NCBI RefSeq assembly: GCF_007289895.1 | Contig: NZ_CP041660.1 | Span: forward strand, 930,001-994,000 | Direction of reading: 5' to 3' | Length of the DNA: 64,000 nt | Origin: Catenovulum sediminis | Lineage (GTDB): Bacteria; Pseudomonadota; Gammaproteobacteria; Enterobacterales; Alteromonadaceae | Translations under genes and position numbers: made by a program | Notes under the pieces: generated by a model | Databases searched by the model: none | The model's input: only the letters and a program-made list of their open reading frames with translations | What the model was told of the DNA's origin: nothing | In this document: piece after piece, positions 53,201 through 61,379 of the stretch | Numbering within the stretch: the stretch's first letter is position 1 | Layout of the letters: every line of letters begins with the position of its first letter

Positions 53201-53463
53201 ATATTCGCTTGCTCGGCAAATTGAATTAAAGATAAATCAGCTCGCTGCCGCGGGATCTCAAAAAGTAGCTGGCTAATTTTCTGCTCTGCACATACTGGAT
53301 TTGCCAAACCTGCAGCAGCAACCAGACTTACAGTCGTTAACCAATACTTATCGCCTCCCGCATGTAATGGCTTCTGTAGCCACACATAGAGAGTAGACGA
53401 ATAACCCGGATAAATCCGCCATACATTTTTTAAATATTTTTTTAACACTTTTAAATTCGGCAT
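50206..53463 (-). CDS. TonB-dependent receptor with N-terminal STN signalling domain
   Basis: 1085 residues from ATG 53463; a TTG ten codons upstream is open. A hydrophobic stretch (about 41-58) ends in NPVCAEQ, a probable signal cut. An STN domain (about 62-140) follows, with LSLIQFAEQANITLLFPVEQID and YSADQAIKLLLQGTGLKGQF. Then comes MAIYNKNKVAGAVAAVLGTM (from residue 148), which resembles a second signal peptide, then a plug with FPDTNLAESLQRITGVSIDR and VRGFGPQFNTVLVNGR, and a barrel ending in Phe (RYAVGVRASF). STN receptors signal through FecR to a FecI sigma factor; both are encoded divergently at 53710. The substrate is unknown; the receptor belongs with the halogenase-SapC genes. Confidence 0.9.
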   Translation of the reverse strand: MPNLKVLKKYLKNVWRIYPGYSSTLYVWLQKPLHAGGDKYWLTTVSLVAAAGLANPVCAEQKISQLLFEIPRQRADLSLIQFAEQANITLLFPVEQIDDKQANPLLGRYSADQAIKLLLQGTGLKGQFDKHGQLVISLHSSSEQDNEMAIYNKNKVAGAVAAVLGTMMTPQVTAEEANSAQEQQIDETIQVRGIRGSLSRAVATKRISGGVVDAISAEDMGKFPDTNLAESLQRITGVSIDRSGGEGQLITVRGFGPQFNTVLVNGRQMASENRTRAFSFDTLASELVSGIEVYKTSQATLQSGGVGATVNVTTARPFDNPGFKAVASVKGVYDDNSEETSPSVSGLVSTTFNDDTMGIMVAVSHQQRDTRLQRARTDGWLENAGIPQDQINGGAGFEGNIFSPRNYDHQVVFEERTRTGGNLVFQYAPSDNLEITADYLYSDFDVKTDSTSYGHWFTASNLEDVQIDSNGTVTDLYQETGLATDMHSKKFDRLTSTSAFGLNAEWLVSDSLIMKFDYSHSESERAANNGGEDQLSLIGYANRVRFQLTEFDLPYASNFQSANPNIYSNPEEGRLADGDPTNDPVAPSGVSNFEDVANSRAHVMLRRGWEVEDVVDQFRIDGVWDEGVDGLRKLKFGVQYSTEEKTQNRWDNDTGVHCVFCGYPDEPQEQAPQWLFDAGDDFLGEFSGMQDMPTKWLRHNGEEQFAYLEAYAASQGNPISFDAVKRGNSFVVQEDTLSGYVELDFETTIAGMEFAATTGVRLEATDVTVTGTTEPLESLTILDQTEFNKNFGQATGVTKETDYLALLPNLSMRLNITDDLVARFATSQTMTRPTLTDMAPVTVIGTTRPGGDLTASSGNPELVPFKSNNIDLSLEYYYDSASYVSAGFFLKDVSNFIVTQQRDQVFTNSAGDEITDPVTGEAAKFSVTFPNNGETAQVTGWEFAAQHTFGETGFGVMFNATIADSDAELDPKLVGEVFALPGLSDSMNFVGFYEKGPVELRFAYNQRGEFLQSLTQLNGDGVVFVDDYAQWDASGSLELTENFSVFFEALNLTGETTSKHGQYANQFLEAEDSGTRYAVGVRASF

Positions 53464-53709
53464 ACTCTGATGTAATTGATAATCACAGCACAAGCTATTG
53501 AAAATATACGGTAGACCTCAGTAATGAATGAGTTTACTGGAACTTGTGCCAGCGCAATAAAAAGTTGAATAAACTTGTTATAAGGTAAACCAATAGTTAC
53601 AAGTTTTATATAAAAAAAGAAAATTTAATTCACTCTGATAGCGGATTTTTATCTCTCAATCGTCTATCTGTTAGAAAGGCAATAAAATTAAAGCAACCAG
53701 GCTAGGTTT

Positions 53710-54276
53710 ATGTCACAGGACTCAAAATTTCACGATGTATTCATAACATCACGGGAGATCATTGCCAAAATGGTTTCTAAAATAGTGCCACCACGTGAAA
53801 TTGAAGACATCGTTCAGGAAACTTATGTTAGGATTTGTCAGATAGACAATAAGGAAGAGATAAAGTCGCCTCGATCTTTTATGTTCAAAACCGCCAAAAA
53901 CCTAGCGTACGATCATATAAAAAGTGCCGGGGTAAAGTGGTTGGATGACACGAACGATGATGCAATGCTCGAACAGTTGTTATCTTCAAATCATGATGAC
54001 GAGATGTACCGAGCGGCCGCTTCTAACGAAGCGTTTGCCGACTTTTGTGAAGCGATTCGTCAGTTGCCTTTGCAGTGCCGTAAAATTTTTATTTTGAAAA
54101 AAGTATATGGTTATTCTCAGCGAGAAATCGCTGAACAAGTTAATTTGAGTGAAAGTACAGTGGAAAAACACATTGCGACTGGCATGAAACGTTGCACTTT
54201 ATTTATGCGGCAAAGACAGCATATTCCAGCTGAGAATCGTCAACCAGTAACCCAGCGTGGAGGTGGTTATGAGTAA
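53710..54276 (+). CDS. FecI-type ECF sigma factor
   Basis: 188 residues. Sigma region 2 is seen as REIEDIVQETYVRICQ and PRSFMFKTAKNLAYDHIKS, and region 4 as LPLQCRKIFILKKVYGYSQREIAEQVNLSESTVEKHI. The lack of other domains and the FecR gene that overlaps its end (ATG of FecR inside the last codons) mark it as iron-starvation-type signalling. It should direct RNA polymerase to the STN receptor promoter when the receptor is occupied. The ligand need not be iron. The ATG has only a weak AGG upstream. Confidence 0.93.
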   Translation: MSQDSKFHDVFITSREIIAKMVSKIVPPREIEDIVQETYVRICQIDNKEEIKSPRSFMFKTAKNLAYDHIKSAGVKWLDDTNDDAMLEQLLSSNHDDEMYRAAASNEAFADFCEAIRQLPLQCRKIFILKKVYGYSQREIAEQVNLSESTVEKHIATGMKRCTLFMRQRQHIPAENRQPVTQRGGGYE

Positions 54277-55321
54277 CGTATACCCCTTCCCTAAACAATC
54301 TGAACAAGTGGCCGATGAACGCGCAATTGAGCAAGCAAGTTTGTGGGTGGCCCGAATTGACAGAGAGTTACAGCCACATGAAAAACGCGAGTTAGAAAAC
54401 TGGTTAGCAGAAGAAACTGTCAATGTTCATGCATTTCTCGAAGTTGCCGAACTTTGGGACAAAATGGATGATGTTCAACGTTTATCTGATTTATTTCCAC
54501 GGCCACAACAGCCCCAATATAGAAGTAATCACAATAAGCTATGGACAATTGCAGCGTCAGTATGTTTTACCCTATTGCTCGGTTGGTTGTTGTTAGTACC
54601 TCAATTTAATCAACAACAAGATAATTTGCTTGCCGTTCAGCACAGTTATCAAACGTCGGTTGGCGAAAACAATACGTTTGTATTGCCCGATGGTAGTGAA
54701 ATCACGCTCAATACCAATACTTTTGTGCAGATTCGCTTTACACCTAATGCACGTGTTATTGATTTACAACGCGGTGAAATACACATTGAAGTGGCACATG
54801 AAAACAGTCGACCACTCAGTGTTTTAGTAGCGGGTAAAGTGATACAGGCGGTTGGCACAGCGTTTAGTGTGCAAATGGATCAAGAACTAGTTGAGTTGAT
54901 TGTAACCGATGGCAAAGTACTTGTTGCCAGCCAGCATAAAAAAGCAAAAGCTGAACCGCAAAAATTAAATAACCAAGCACTGGCAGTGCAGCGCGGCGAA
55001 AAAGTCGACTTGGATTTAACTGGACAAAAAACCGAAAAAGTGATCAAACTTGATGCCGCTGATATCGCGATTAATTTATCGTGGCGCACTGGTAATTTAA
55101 TCTTTAGAGGCGAATCACTGGAGCAAGCCATGGCTGAAATTGCTCGCTATACGCAAACTAAATTCAAATTGTCTGACTCGCAAGCATTGCGCAAAGTCAA
55201 AGTTGCCGGTGTGTTTAAAACGGGCGACGTGAATGGTTTATTAAGCGCGCTTAAACATAACTTCGACATTGAAGCACAAACCCTCGACAATGGCACAATC
55301 TATTTAAGCCCTGCCACTTAA
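54269..55321 (+). CDS. FecR-type anti-sigma regulator
   Basis: 350 residues from ATG 54269, preceded by GGAGG five bases upstream and overlapping the sigma gene stop (TATGAGTAA). The N-terminal part (1-80) has the DUF4880-like segment ASLWVARIDRELQPHEKREL. One membrane segment (IAASVCFTLLLGWLLLVP, about 92-109) follows, then the periplasmic FecR domain with SVGENNTFVLPDGSEITLN and GTAFSVQ, and a C-terminal STN-like end (GVFKTGDVNGLLSALKHN). It should carry the signal from the receptor STN domain to the sigma factor across the inner membrane. Confidence 0.93.
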   Translation: MSNVYPFPKQSEQVADERAIEQASLWVARIDRELQPHEKRELENWLAEETVNVHAFLEVAELWDKMDDVQRLSDLFPRPQQPQYRSNHNKLWTIAASVCFTLLLGWLLLVPQFNQQQDNLLAVQHSYQTSVGENNTFVLPDGSEITLNTNTFVQIRFTPNARVIDLQRGEIHIEVAHENSRPLSVLVAGKVIQAVGTAFSVQMDQELVELIVTDGKVLVASQHKKAKAEPQKLNNQALAVQRGEKVDLDLTGQKTEKVIKLDAADIAINLSWRTGNLIFRGESLEQAMAEIARYTQTKFKLSDSQALRKVKVAGVFKTGDVNGLLSALKHNFDIEAQTLDNGTIYLSPAT

Positions 55322-55714
55322 ACTTATTATTTAGAGCATAAAGTCTAAGCGTTAGTTTGTAATTCTAGATTAGCGCTGCGGCTTTGTCTTGCCCAAAAGC
55401 GGCACTTTAAACGTATTTGCAGTTAGCTTATCCATTTAACTAACGCAAACAGGAGTATAGACGCAGTCATGGATGACACTCCCTCACCTTTGCTTTCCCC
55501 GCTTGCAATGATTCAATCAAGGTAAAAAATCAACTGAGCTTTAAATAGGCATTATAATTGCTTAGTACTTTATCATTGAAGATTAATAACTGATGATTGA
55601 TCATTAACCCTGACTACCACGAGAAAAGTGAGTTTGCATGTTTCATTCTTTAATACAACGAATGATAAACATTCAAGCTGAACGTTAAGTCAAAAAGAAG
55701 CTACAGAATCAACT
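55322..55714. other. intergenic region upstream of motX
   Basis: No gene is supported in this 393-base stretch. It holds a sigma-54-like element (55547-55562). No strong terminator is seen after the FecR gene. Confidence 0.5.
55547..55562 (+). promoter_or_regulatory. sigma-54-like promoter in front of motX
   Basis: AGGCATTATAATTGCT has GG and GC ten bases apart and a TTGC element, close to the -24/-12 consensus TGGCAC-N5-TTGCA. It lies about 150 bases upstream of the start codon. Confidence 0.4.
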
Positions 55715-56350
55715 ATGAAAAAGAAAATGAACCATTTGTTTAGCCTAATAGCCTGTGCGTTTGCACCGCTGATAATGGTGGCACATGCACAAGAGTTAAA
55801 AGTTGTGCAACTCTATTCTCAAGAAGAATTAATCAGCTGGATCAACCAAAACACGCACTTAAATAGAGTGGTCGAAGACAGGTGCCAGCTAGTGCAGGAC
55901 ATAGAAGCACGCGCCGAAATCGTCAAAATTCCGGCATATCAGTTTTTATGGGGCGATATGTTGGCTTGGGGGGTTTGCGTCGAAAAAGACGCAGAACTTG
56001 GCTTGTACTACATTGAACAATCCGCGCATCAGGGGTTACCGGCAGGCCTAGAACAATTAGGTCGTTATTACGCGAAAGGAATTTTGGTTCAACAAGATAA
56101 TAAACGGGCAATTAATTATTTACGTGAAGCTGCTGCAATGGGCCATGTAAAAGCGCGTATAGAATTTGCTGAAAGTTTAAATCAGGGGCTCGGTAGTCCA
56201 TTAGACTTTGCAGATGCTTATCACTGGCTACACAATACGGTAATCGCAGATAAAAAGTTACACAAACGCGCGCAATTTGCGTTGCAAGAAATGGCAAAAA
56301 AAATGCCGCCCCGAGTTGTAGAAAAAGCCAAACGTGCTGAAATGCGCTAG
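55715..56350 (+). CDS. motX: sodium-driven flagellar motor protein MotX
   Basis: 211 residues with a signal peptide cut near MVAHAQ. The rest closely follows Vibrio MotX: a Cys in EDRCQLVQDIEARA, FLWGDMLAWGVCVEKDAELGLYY, then Sel1-type repeats HQGLPAGLEQLGRYYAKG and AAAMGHVKARIEFAESL. MotX and MotY form the periplasmic T-ring that lets PomAB stators work in polar sodium-driven flagella. It has 211 residues, like Vibrio MotX. Neither motY nor flagellar genes are beside it, which is normal since motX is usually on its own. The cheB, cheD and cheR genes nearby are also motility genes. Confidence 0.88.
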   Translation: MKKKMNHLFSLIACAFAPLIMVAHAQELKVVQLYSQEELISWINQNTHLNRVVEDRCQLVQDIEARAEIVKIPAYQFLWGDMLAWGVCVEKDAELGLYYIEQSAHQGLPAGLEQLGRYYAKGILVQQDNKRAINYLREAAAMGHVKARIEFAESLNQGLGSPLDFADAYHWLHNTVIADKKLHKRAQFALQEMAKKMPPRVVEKAKRAEMR

Positions 56351-56411
56351 TTAAACGATTGTCTTTGCACAAACGAATAAGAGTCAGCACGCCTTAGCAA
56401 AGCTCGGCAAG

Positions 56412-57296
56412 TTAGTACAACAGACTATATAATTTGCGCCGCGCCTTGGTTGCGATGGGGTCCCCTTTAGCCGCCGTTGCCAAAATATCCATCATTACTT
56501 TTTTAACCTCACCGTCCAGCGCATTAAGGTCTTTTATTAATACAGCAAGCAATAACTCAAGCGCTTCTTCGTTTTGCTGTGCTTGATGCAACTGAACCGC
56601 TAATTTTAGGCTAATACTTGGATCGCCCGGTTGTTTGTCCAGTTCAGCTCGCAGCGCTTGTATCTCAGGTGTTTCAGCGGCTTGTTTGTTCAGCTCTAAT
56701 TTAGCCTGCAATGATTGATAATAATCGTCTTGATTAACCATGGGTATTTTATCTAGCAGTGCTTCTGCTTCAGTGTTTTGACCTAAATTTAGCAAGACAT
56801 CAATTAGTAACTTTTGAGTTTCATCGCGCTGTGGTGCAATCTCATAAGCCTCTCTTGCCGGAATTAACGCATCGGCAAAATTATCATCTGCAATCAACGC
56901 ACTGACTTGTTTAATTAATGCGTCTTCAGGCTTAGGTAAATAAGGTTCGAAAAACTTTTGTAATTCAGCGTCACTTTGATCACCGGCGAATCCGTTGACC
57001 CCTTTGCCGTCTTGAAAAACAATACAAGTTGGTAAACTTTGTACGCCAAACTGCATCGCCAGTTGTTGCATTTGTGGATCATCACAATTGACTCGAGCCA
57101 GTGTCACACTGTCTTGTGCACCCGCGACTAAATTCGATAATTTTTGTGACAGTTGGGTACTTTGTTCACTTTGTTGGGTGTAAAAGTCGATAACAACAAC
57201 TTTTTCCTGCGAACCTTGCAAAATAACCTGCTGAAAATTTTCAGCATTAATTTCGACAACATTTGTATTTTCGCCTGCAGCGTTGATTGGTTGCAC
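56412..57296 (-). CDS. thioredoxin-like protein with TPR-like C-terminus (CnoX/YbbN type)
   Basis: 294 residues. Residues about 15-115 form a thioredoxin fold (VVVIDFYTQQSEQSTQLSQKLSNL...FGVQSLPTCIVFQDGK), with the cis-Pro at SLPT. The CxxC site is replaced by a Cys-free stretch (YTQQSEQS), so it cannot be a disulfide oxidoreductase in the usual way. The C-terminal half has helical TPR-like repeats (LIADDNFADALIPAREAYE, LLIDVLLNLGQNTEAEALL). The layout matches CnoX/YbbN, a chaperone holdase that works with GroEL and DnaK under oxidative stress. Monocistronic. Confidence 0.85.
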   Translation of the reverse strand: MQPINAAGENTNVVEINAENFQQVILQGSQEKVVVIDFYTQQSEQSTQLSQKLSNLVAGAQDSVTLARVNCDDPQMQQLAMQFGVQSLPTCIVFQDGKGVNGFAGDQSDAELQKFFEPYLPKPEDALIKQVSALIADDNFADALIPAREAYEIAPQRDETQKLLIDVLLNLGQNTEAEALLDKIPMVNQDDYYQSLQAKLELNKQAAETPEIQALRAELDKQPGDPSISLKLAVQLHQAQQNEEALELLLAVLIKDLNALDGEVKKVMMDILATAAKGDPIATKARRKLYSLLY

Positions 57297-57462
57297 TTTA
57301 TACTCTCACTTTAATTTTAAAATAACTTTAATGATTAATAAGTTGTTGTCTTCTATGTATATGCAAATTTAAAATTCTCAACCCTGATTAAGGCCTGTTT
57401 ATTTGCAACATTTATACGCTATTCTGCTGACTTTTGAAAAGCCGCTAAAACAAGTTATAAGA

Positions 57463-58533
57463 CTAAAGATTTTTAGTAACGCGTTGGTTACTAACGATTA
57501 GTCTGCGCAATATTGTCGGTGCGATATCCTGCAATGGTAATATTTGTTCTATTGCTCCCTGCTCAACCGCAGCACTCGGCATCCCCCACACAACACTGGT
57601 CGCTTCATCTTGTGCTATAGTATGCTGGCCTGCTTTTCTCATATTCAGCATTGCATACGCGCCATCTGCGCCCATCCCGGTCAACATAATTCCGGTTGCT
57701 TGATTAGAGCCCAATTTAGCAACCGAATCAAATAGCTTTTCAACTGAAGGCCGGTGACGATTAACTGGCACGTCATCATCTAACTGACAAAATAACGTGT
57801 GACCTTTTTTGTTTATCGTAAGATGCCGATCGCCAGGTGCTAAATAGATACAGCCCTGCTCTATCTTTTGTCCGTGCTGAGCTTCAAATACTTGCATTTT
57901 AGACACTGAATTTAAACGCTTGGCAAAAGACGTCGAGAAAACAGGCGGGATATGCTGAGTAATCACGATAGGTGACATACTGACAGGCAACCCGCGCACC
58001 AACTCTTTGATTGCCTCAGTACCACCAGTAGATGCACCAATCGCAACTAGATGATTTTCTGCGTAATGATTCTCTCCCACTGGCACTTCAATTTTGCTCC
58101 GCAGATAAGCGGTTGACAACGAACGTAATCGATTTTTACTGGTCGCGGCTACTCGCACTTTATGGGTCAATTCCTCATGATATCTGGATAATTCGGTTAA
58201 TAGATTTGATTTTGGCTTCGCGATAAAGTCAACCGCGCCCAGCTCCAGTGCTTGTAAGGCAGCTGGTGCGCCTTTTTCAGTTAAGGTTGAAACCATCACC
58301 ACAGGCATTGGCCTTAAACGCATCAAATTGCGCAAAAATGATAAGCCGTTCATTTTTGGCATTTCAATATCGAGCGTTAATACATCTGGATTATAGTGTT
58401 TTATTTTTTCTCTTGCGTCATACGGATCTTCGGCCGTTGCGACCACATCAATATCTGCATGGGCATTTAATATTTCGGTCAGTAAACTTCTAATTAAAGG
58501 AGAATCGTCAATAACGAGTACCTTTATTGTCAT
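57463..58533 (-). CDS. cheB: chemotaxis methylesterase/deamidase CheB
   Basis: 356 residues from ATG 58533, chosen because GGAG lies six bases upstream; a GTG six codons earlier is possible. The receiver domain has VLVIDDSPLIRSLL and the phospho-acceptor Asp in DVLTLDIEMPKMNGLSF. The methylesterase domain carries IGASTGGTEAI (catalytic Ser), ITQHIPPVFS (His) and LTGMGADGAYAM (Asp). It removes methyl groups from receptor glutamates when phosphorylated by CheA. Last gene of cheR-cheD-cheB. Confidence 0.96.
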   Translation of the reverse strand: MTIKVLVIDDSPLIRSLLTEILNAHADIDVVATAEDPYDAREKIKHYNPDVLTLDIEMPKMNGLSFLRNLMRLRPMPVVMVSTLTEKGAPAALQALELGAVDFIAKPKSNLLTELSRYHEELTHKVRVAATSKNRLRSLSTAYLRSKIEVPVGENHYAENHLVAIGASTGGTEAIKELVRGLPVSMSPIVITQHIPPVFSTSFAKRLNSVSKMQVFEAQHGQKIEQGCIYLAPGDRHLTINKKGHTLFCQLDDDVPVNRHRPSVEKLFDSVAKLGSNQATGIMLTGMGADGAYAMLNMRKAGQHTIAQDEATSVVWGMPSAAVEQGAIEQILPLQDIAPTILRRLIVSNQRVTKNL

Positions 58534-58551
58534 AGTGAGCTCCGTGTTCAC

Positions 58552-59190
58552 CTAGAATAATTCAATGTCAGTAGTATCTGGCTGTTTGATAATATCTTTA
58601 AAGTAAGCCACTTCCCGTTTTTCTATTGTATCATTGTGCATCGCTCGTAATCTTTTAACTTTAACAATGCCTGAGTTGGGACAAAAGATAATTTTTCTCG
58701 GCCAAGGCCCTCCAACATCATGCGCGACTACCGGTATTTCTTCATTTTTAAGATACAAACGAACAAAGTCGATATTATTGTGACCAATATCGGACATGTT
58801 AGCCATAATTTTGCCACCGCCAAAAATCTTGGATAATAAATGTGGGCGGCTGCCACCGTTTTTAATAATTTCATTGATTAAAAATTCCATTGCCCAGTGT
58901 CCGTATCGGCAGCTATAGCTGATGCTATTTAGCCACAGAGCATCGCCGACCGATGACTCTTTACACTCGCCTTGTTGTGGCAACATAAAGTGGTTCATGC
59001 CACCTATCCCTAACTTTTCATCCCAGATACAGGCGGATATACAAGATCCCAATACGGTCGTTATTAATTCGCGATGTTTAGTCACATACAACTCTCCCGG
59101 CAATATTTTAGCGACCACAGAGTCTCGCCGGTCGTCGACATAACGCTTAACCGTTTCAAACCCTTTAGCTGCAGGTAAGAGTTCTGCCAT
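58552..59190 (-). CDS. cheD: chemoreceptor glutamine deamidase CheD
   Basis: 212 residues. The catalytic Cys is in TTVLGSCISACIWD and the His in GGMNHFMLP, as in the family; the Thr of the triad is likely within the adjacent conserved region. It deamidates receptor glutamines to tune chemoreceptors. It sits between cheR and cheB: two bases after cheR and 18 bases before cheB, so the three are co-transcribed. Confidence 0.95.
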   Translation of the reverse strand: MAELLPAAKGFETVKRYVDDRRDSVVAKILPGELYVTKHRELITTVLGSCISACIWDEKLGIGGMNHFMLPQQGECKESSVGDALWLNSISYSCRYGHWAMEFLINEIIKNGGSRPHLLSKIFGGGKIMANMSDIGHNNIDFVRLYLKNEEIPVVAHDVGGPWPRKIIFCPNSGIVKVKRLRAMHNDTIEKREVAYFKDIIKQPDTTDIELF

Positions 59191-59192
59191 AG

Positions 59193-60011
59193 TTAATCCT
59201 TTTTCTGGTAAACAGTTTGACCGAGCGGCTGAAACAAGGTGATTTCTCTACCGATGCTTTCTGCATGGCCTAAAAATAAATATCCTTGGCTGTGTAAGTA
59301 GTCTGCGAATGTGCCGATAAGTGTATTTTTACACGCCTTATCAAAGTAAATCACAACATTTCGACAAAAAATCAAATCAAATTTGCCTTTCATTGGCCAT
59401 TCCGCTAACAAGTTTAAGCGCTTAAAATGTACGAGTTCACGAACTTCTGGTTTGATTCGAAAATGTGTTTTTTGTTTGTTTTCGAGTAAGTATTTTGAAT
59501 ACTGACGCTTTAATTCAGCTGACAGGCGGTCATTTGAATATTCAGCCTGCTTGCCAATTGCCAATACATTTGAATCTACATCAGTGGCCAGTATTTTGAT
59601 ATCCCAATTTTTTAAGTTCAATTTGCACGCCAGCGTCAATGCAATTGAATAAGCTTCTTCTCCGGTTGAAGAGCCTGCAGACCAAATTCTTAGCCTGCGT
59701 TTATCTTGCTTTTGCCAATCAGGAATTAATTTTTCACTTAAAAACTCAAAATGATGGGGTTCTCTAAAAAATGAAGTCAAATTCGTTGTCAGCGCATTTA
59801 AAAAGTGGCTAAGCTCTGTTTGCATATTCTTTTCTAAATAAAGACAGTAATGATCAAAATTAGCCATCCCCAACTTTCTCATTCGTCTGGAAAGCCTAGC
59901 GTAGGCCATTTCTCGTTTGTGCTGACCTAATACGATACCGGCATGTTGATAGAGCAACTTGACAACAAATTTAAAGTTATCGTCCGTGAAGTTAAATTCG
60001 TATTTGCTCAA
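59193..60011 (-). CDS. cheR: chemotaxis protein methyltransferase CheR
   Basis: 272 residues. N-terminal helical domain (residues 10-85) is followed by the SAM-binding domain with LTTNLTSFFREPHHFEFL, RIWSAGSSTGEEAYSIAL (SAM motif), ILATDVDSNVL and FDLIFCRNVVIYFD. It methylates receptor glutamates. First gene of the cheR-cheD-cheB set. No receptor or cheA/cheW gene is adjacent, so this set probably serves the main chemotaxis system elsewhere in the genome. Confidence 0.96.
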   Translation of the reverse strand: MSKYEFNFTDDNFKFVVKLLYQHAGIVLGQHKREMAYARLSRRMRKLGMANFDHYCLYLEKNMQTELSHFLNALTTNLTSFFREPHHFEFLSEKLIPDWQKQDKRRLRIWSAGSSTGEEAYSIALTLACKLNLKNWDIKILATDVDSNVLAIGKQAEYSNDRLSAELKRQYSKYLLENKQKTHFRIKPEVRELVHFKRLNLLAEWPMKGKFDLIFCRNVVIYFDKACKNTLIGTFADYLHSQGYLFLGHAESIGREITLFQPLGQTVYQKKD

Positions 60012-60076
60012 ATGTCAGTCTCTAATTTGGATACATTTATAGTCTAAAGATAGATACTAATATTTAAATTGACAAC

Positions 60077-60325
60077 TTAACCACCGGTCACGGGTGGAAA
60101 AAATGCAACTTCATCGCCATCTGACACAATGCTATTGGCTGATGCCATTGTTTGATTGATCGCACAAAGTGTTTTAGCGCGAAGTAATGCGCTTTGCCAA
60201 TTGGGCTGCTGTTGTACTAACCTTTGTTTTAATTGCTCTACCGTGAGGTTATCATTGATATCCAACTGCATACTGGCACAGTCTAATTCTTCTTTTAATT
60301 TTGCAAAAAATAGGATTTTAACCAT
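60077..60325 (-). CDS. moaD: molybdopterin synthase sulfur-carrier subunit MoaD
   Basis: 82 residues from ATG 60325, with AAGG eight bases upstream; the frame is open 35 codons further but overlaps moaC. The ubiquitin-like fold is seen in LFFAKLKEELD, and it ends in PPVTGG, the di-Gly tail that is thiocarboxylated. It gives sulfur to cyclic pyranopterin for molybdopterin. It is the last gene of the operon; the partner subunit MoaE is not adjacent in this window. Confidence 0.93.
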   Translation of the reverse strand: MVKILFFAKLKEELDCASMQLDINDNLTVEQLKQRLVQQQPNWQSALLRAKTLCAINQTMASANSIVSDGDEVAFFPPVTGG

Positions 60326-60335
60326 ATAACGACCT

Positions 60336-60809
60336 TTATACTTGCCAATTGCCTGATTTTCCACCCGCTTTCGCAAGCACGCGTAAACCCTCGATTTGCA
60401 TATTTTTGTCAACCGCTTTACACATATCATAAATTGTTAACGCGGCGACCGATGCCGCTGTCAACGCTTCCATTTCTACACCGGTTTGCGCGGCTAATTT
60501 GCAAAAACTGACAATTCGGACTTGGCATTGTTCTGCCTGCAGCTCGAAATCTACCTGCACTTTGGACAACATAAGTGGGTGGCATAAAGGTATTAAATCA
60601 GAACACTTTTTGGCCCCTTGTATACCGGCTATTCTAGCAATCGCGAGCACATCACCTTTTTTATGAGAGCCTTGTTCCAACAATTGATAAGCTTGCGGTG
60701 ACATTTTGATAAATGCTTCGGCCTGTGCAGTTCGGGTGGTCACCGCTTTTTCGCTGACATCCACCATATTGGCTTCGCCACGTTCATTTAAATGCGTCAA
60801 TTTTGCCAT
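60336..60809 (-). CDS. moaC: cyclic pyranopterin monophosphate synthase MoaC
   Basis: 157 residues from ATG 60809; a start 21 codons upstream would overlap moaB. Conserved blocks are [41 protein letters not shown] with the active-site His, [26 protein letters not shown] and GGKSG. With MoaA it makes cyclic pyranopterin monophosphate from GTP. It follows moaB after two bases. Confidence 0.96.
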   Translation of the reverse strand: MAKLTHLNERGEANMVDVSEKAVTTRTAQAEAFIKMSPQAYQLLEQGSHKKGDVLAIARIAGIQGAKKCSDLIPLCHPLMLSKVQVDFELQAEQCQVRIVSFCKLAAQTGVEMEALTAASVAALTIYDMCKAVDKNMQIEGLRVLAKAGGKSGNWQV

Positions 60810-60811
60810 AC

Positions 60812-61357
60812 TTAGCCTCTGCTCTCGCACTGCGTGGTTGCAGCCTGTTTTAAATGTGCCACAAAATTGCAAGGTCGCACGGATGCATCCAGTTGTTTGC
60901 TAATAATATCGTCCCAGCCTGTTTTGCAAGCGCCCGTTGAACCGGGTAAACAAAATATCACAACCCCATTCGCCATCCCGGCGATCGCTCGCGATTGAAT
61001 GGTAGATGTAGCAATATCGCGGTAAGATATTTGACGAAACAGCTCGCCAAAACCCTCCACCTGCTTATCAAATAACGGGACCACAGCTTCGGGTGTTGAG
61101 TCTCGCCCAGTAAACCCCGTGCCACCCGTTGCGATGACCGCTTGAATGTGCTCTGAAGCAATCCAATTAGATAATACCGCTCTAATTTGATAAATATCAT
61201 CTTTAACAATAATACGCTCGACAACCTGGTGACCATATTCACGGGCAGCATTAACTAAGTATTCACCTGAGCTATCTGTGGTTAAATCGCGTGTATCTGA
61301 AATAGTGAGAATTGCAATGTTCAGAGGTTGAAAAGGTTTTGCTGACTTGCCGCTCAT
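60812..61357 (-). CDS. moaB: molybdenum cofactor biosynthesis protein MoaB (Mog-like)
   Basis: 181 residues. MPT-binding [15 protein letters not shown] and a C-terminal [28 protein letters not shown] are typical for MoaB/MogA. The family adenylates molybdopterin before metal insertion; MoaB itself may be inactive or redundant in some bacteria. It is located between mobA and moaC in the operon. Confidence 0.93.
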   Translation of the reverse strand: MSGKSAKPFQPLNIAILTISDTRDLTTDSSGEYLVNAAREYGHQVVERIIVKDDIYQIRAVLSNWIASEHIQAVIATGGTGFTGRDSTPEAVVPLFDKQVEGFGELFRQISYRDIATSTIQSRAIAGMANGVVIFCLPGSTGACKTGWDDIISKQLDASVRPCNFVAHLKQAATTQCESRG

Positions 61358-61379
61358 TCTATGATCTCCAAAAATTTAT

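Noticed and set aside
60326-60430. 35-codon N-terminal extension of moaD
   Set aside because: It overlaps moaC, and the ATG at 60325 has a good ribosome site and matches the normal MoaD start.
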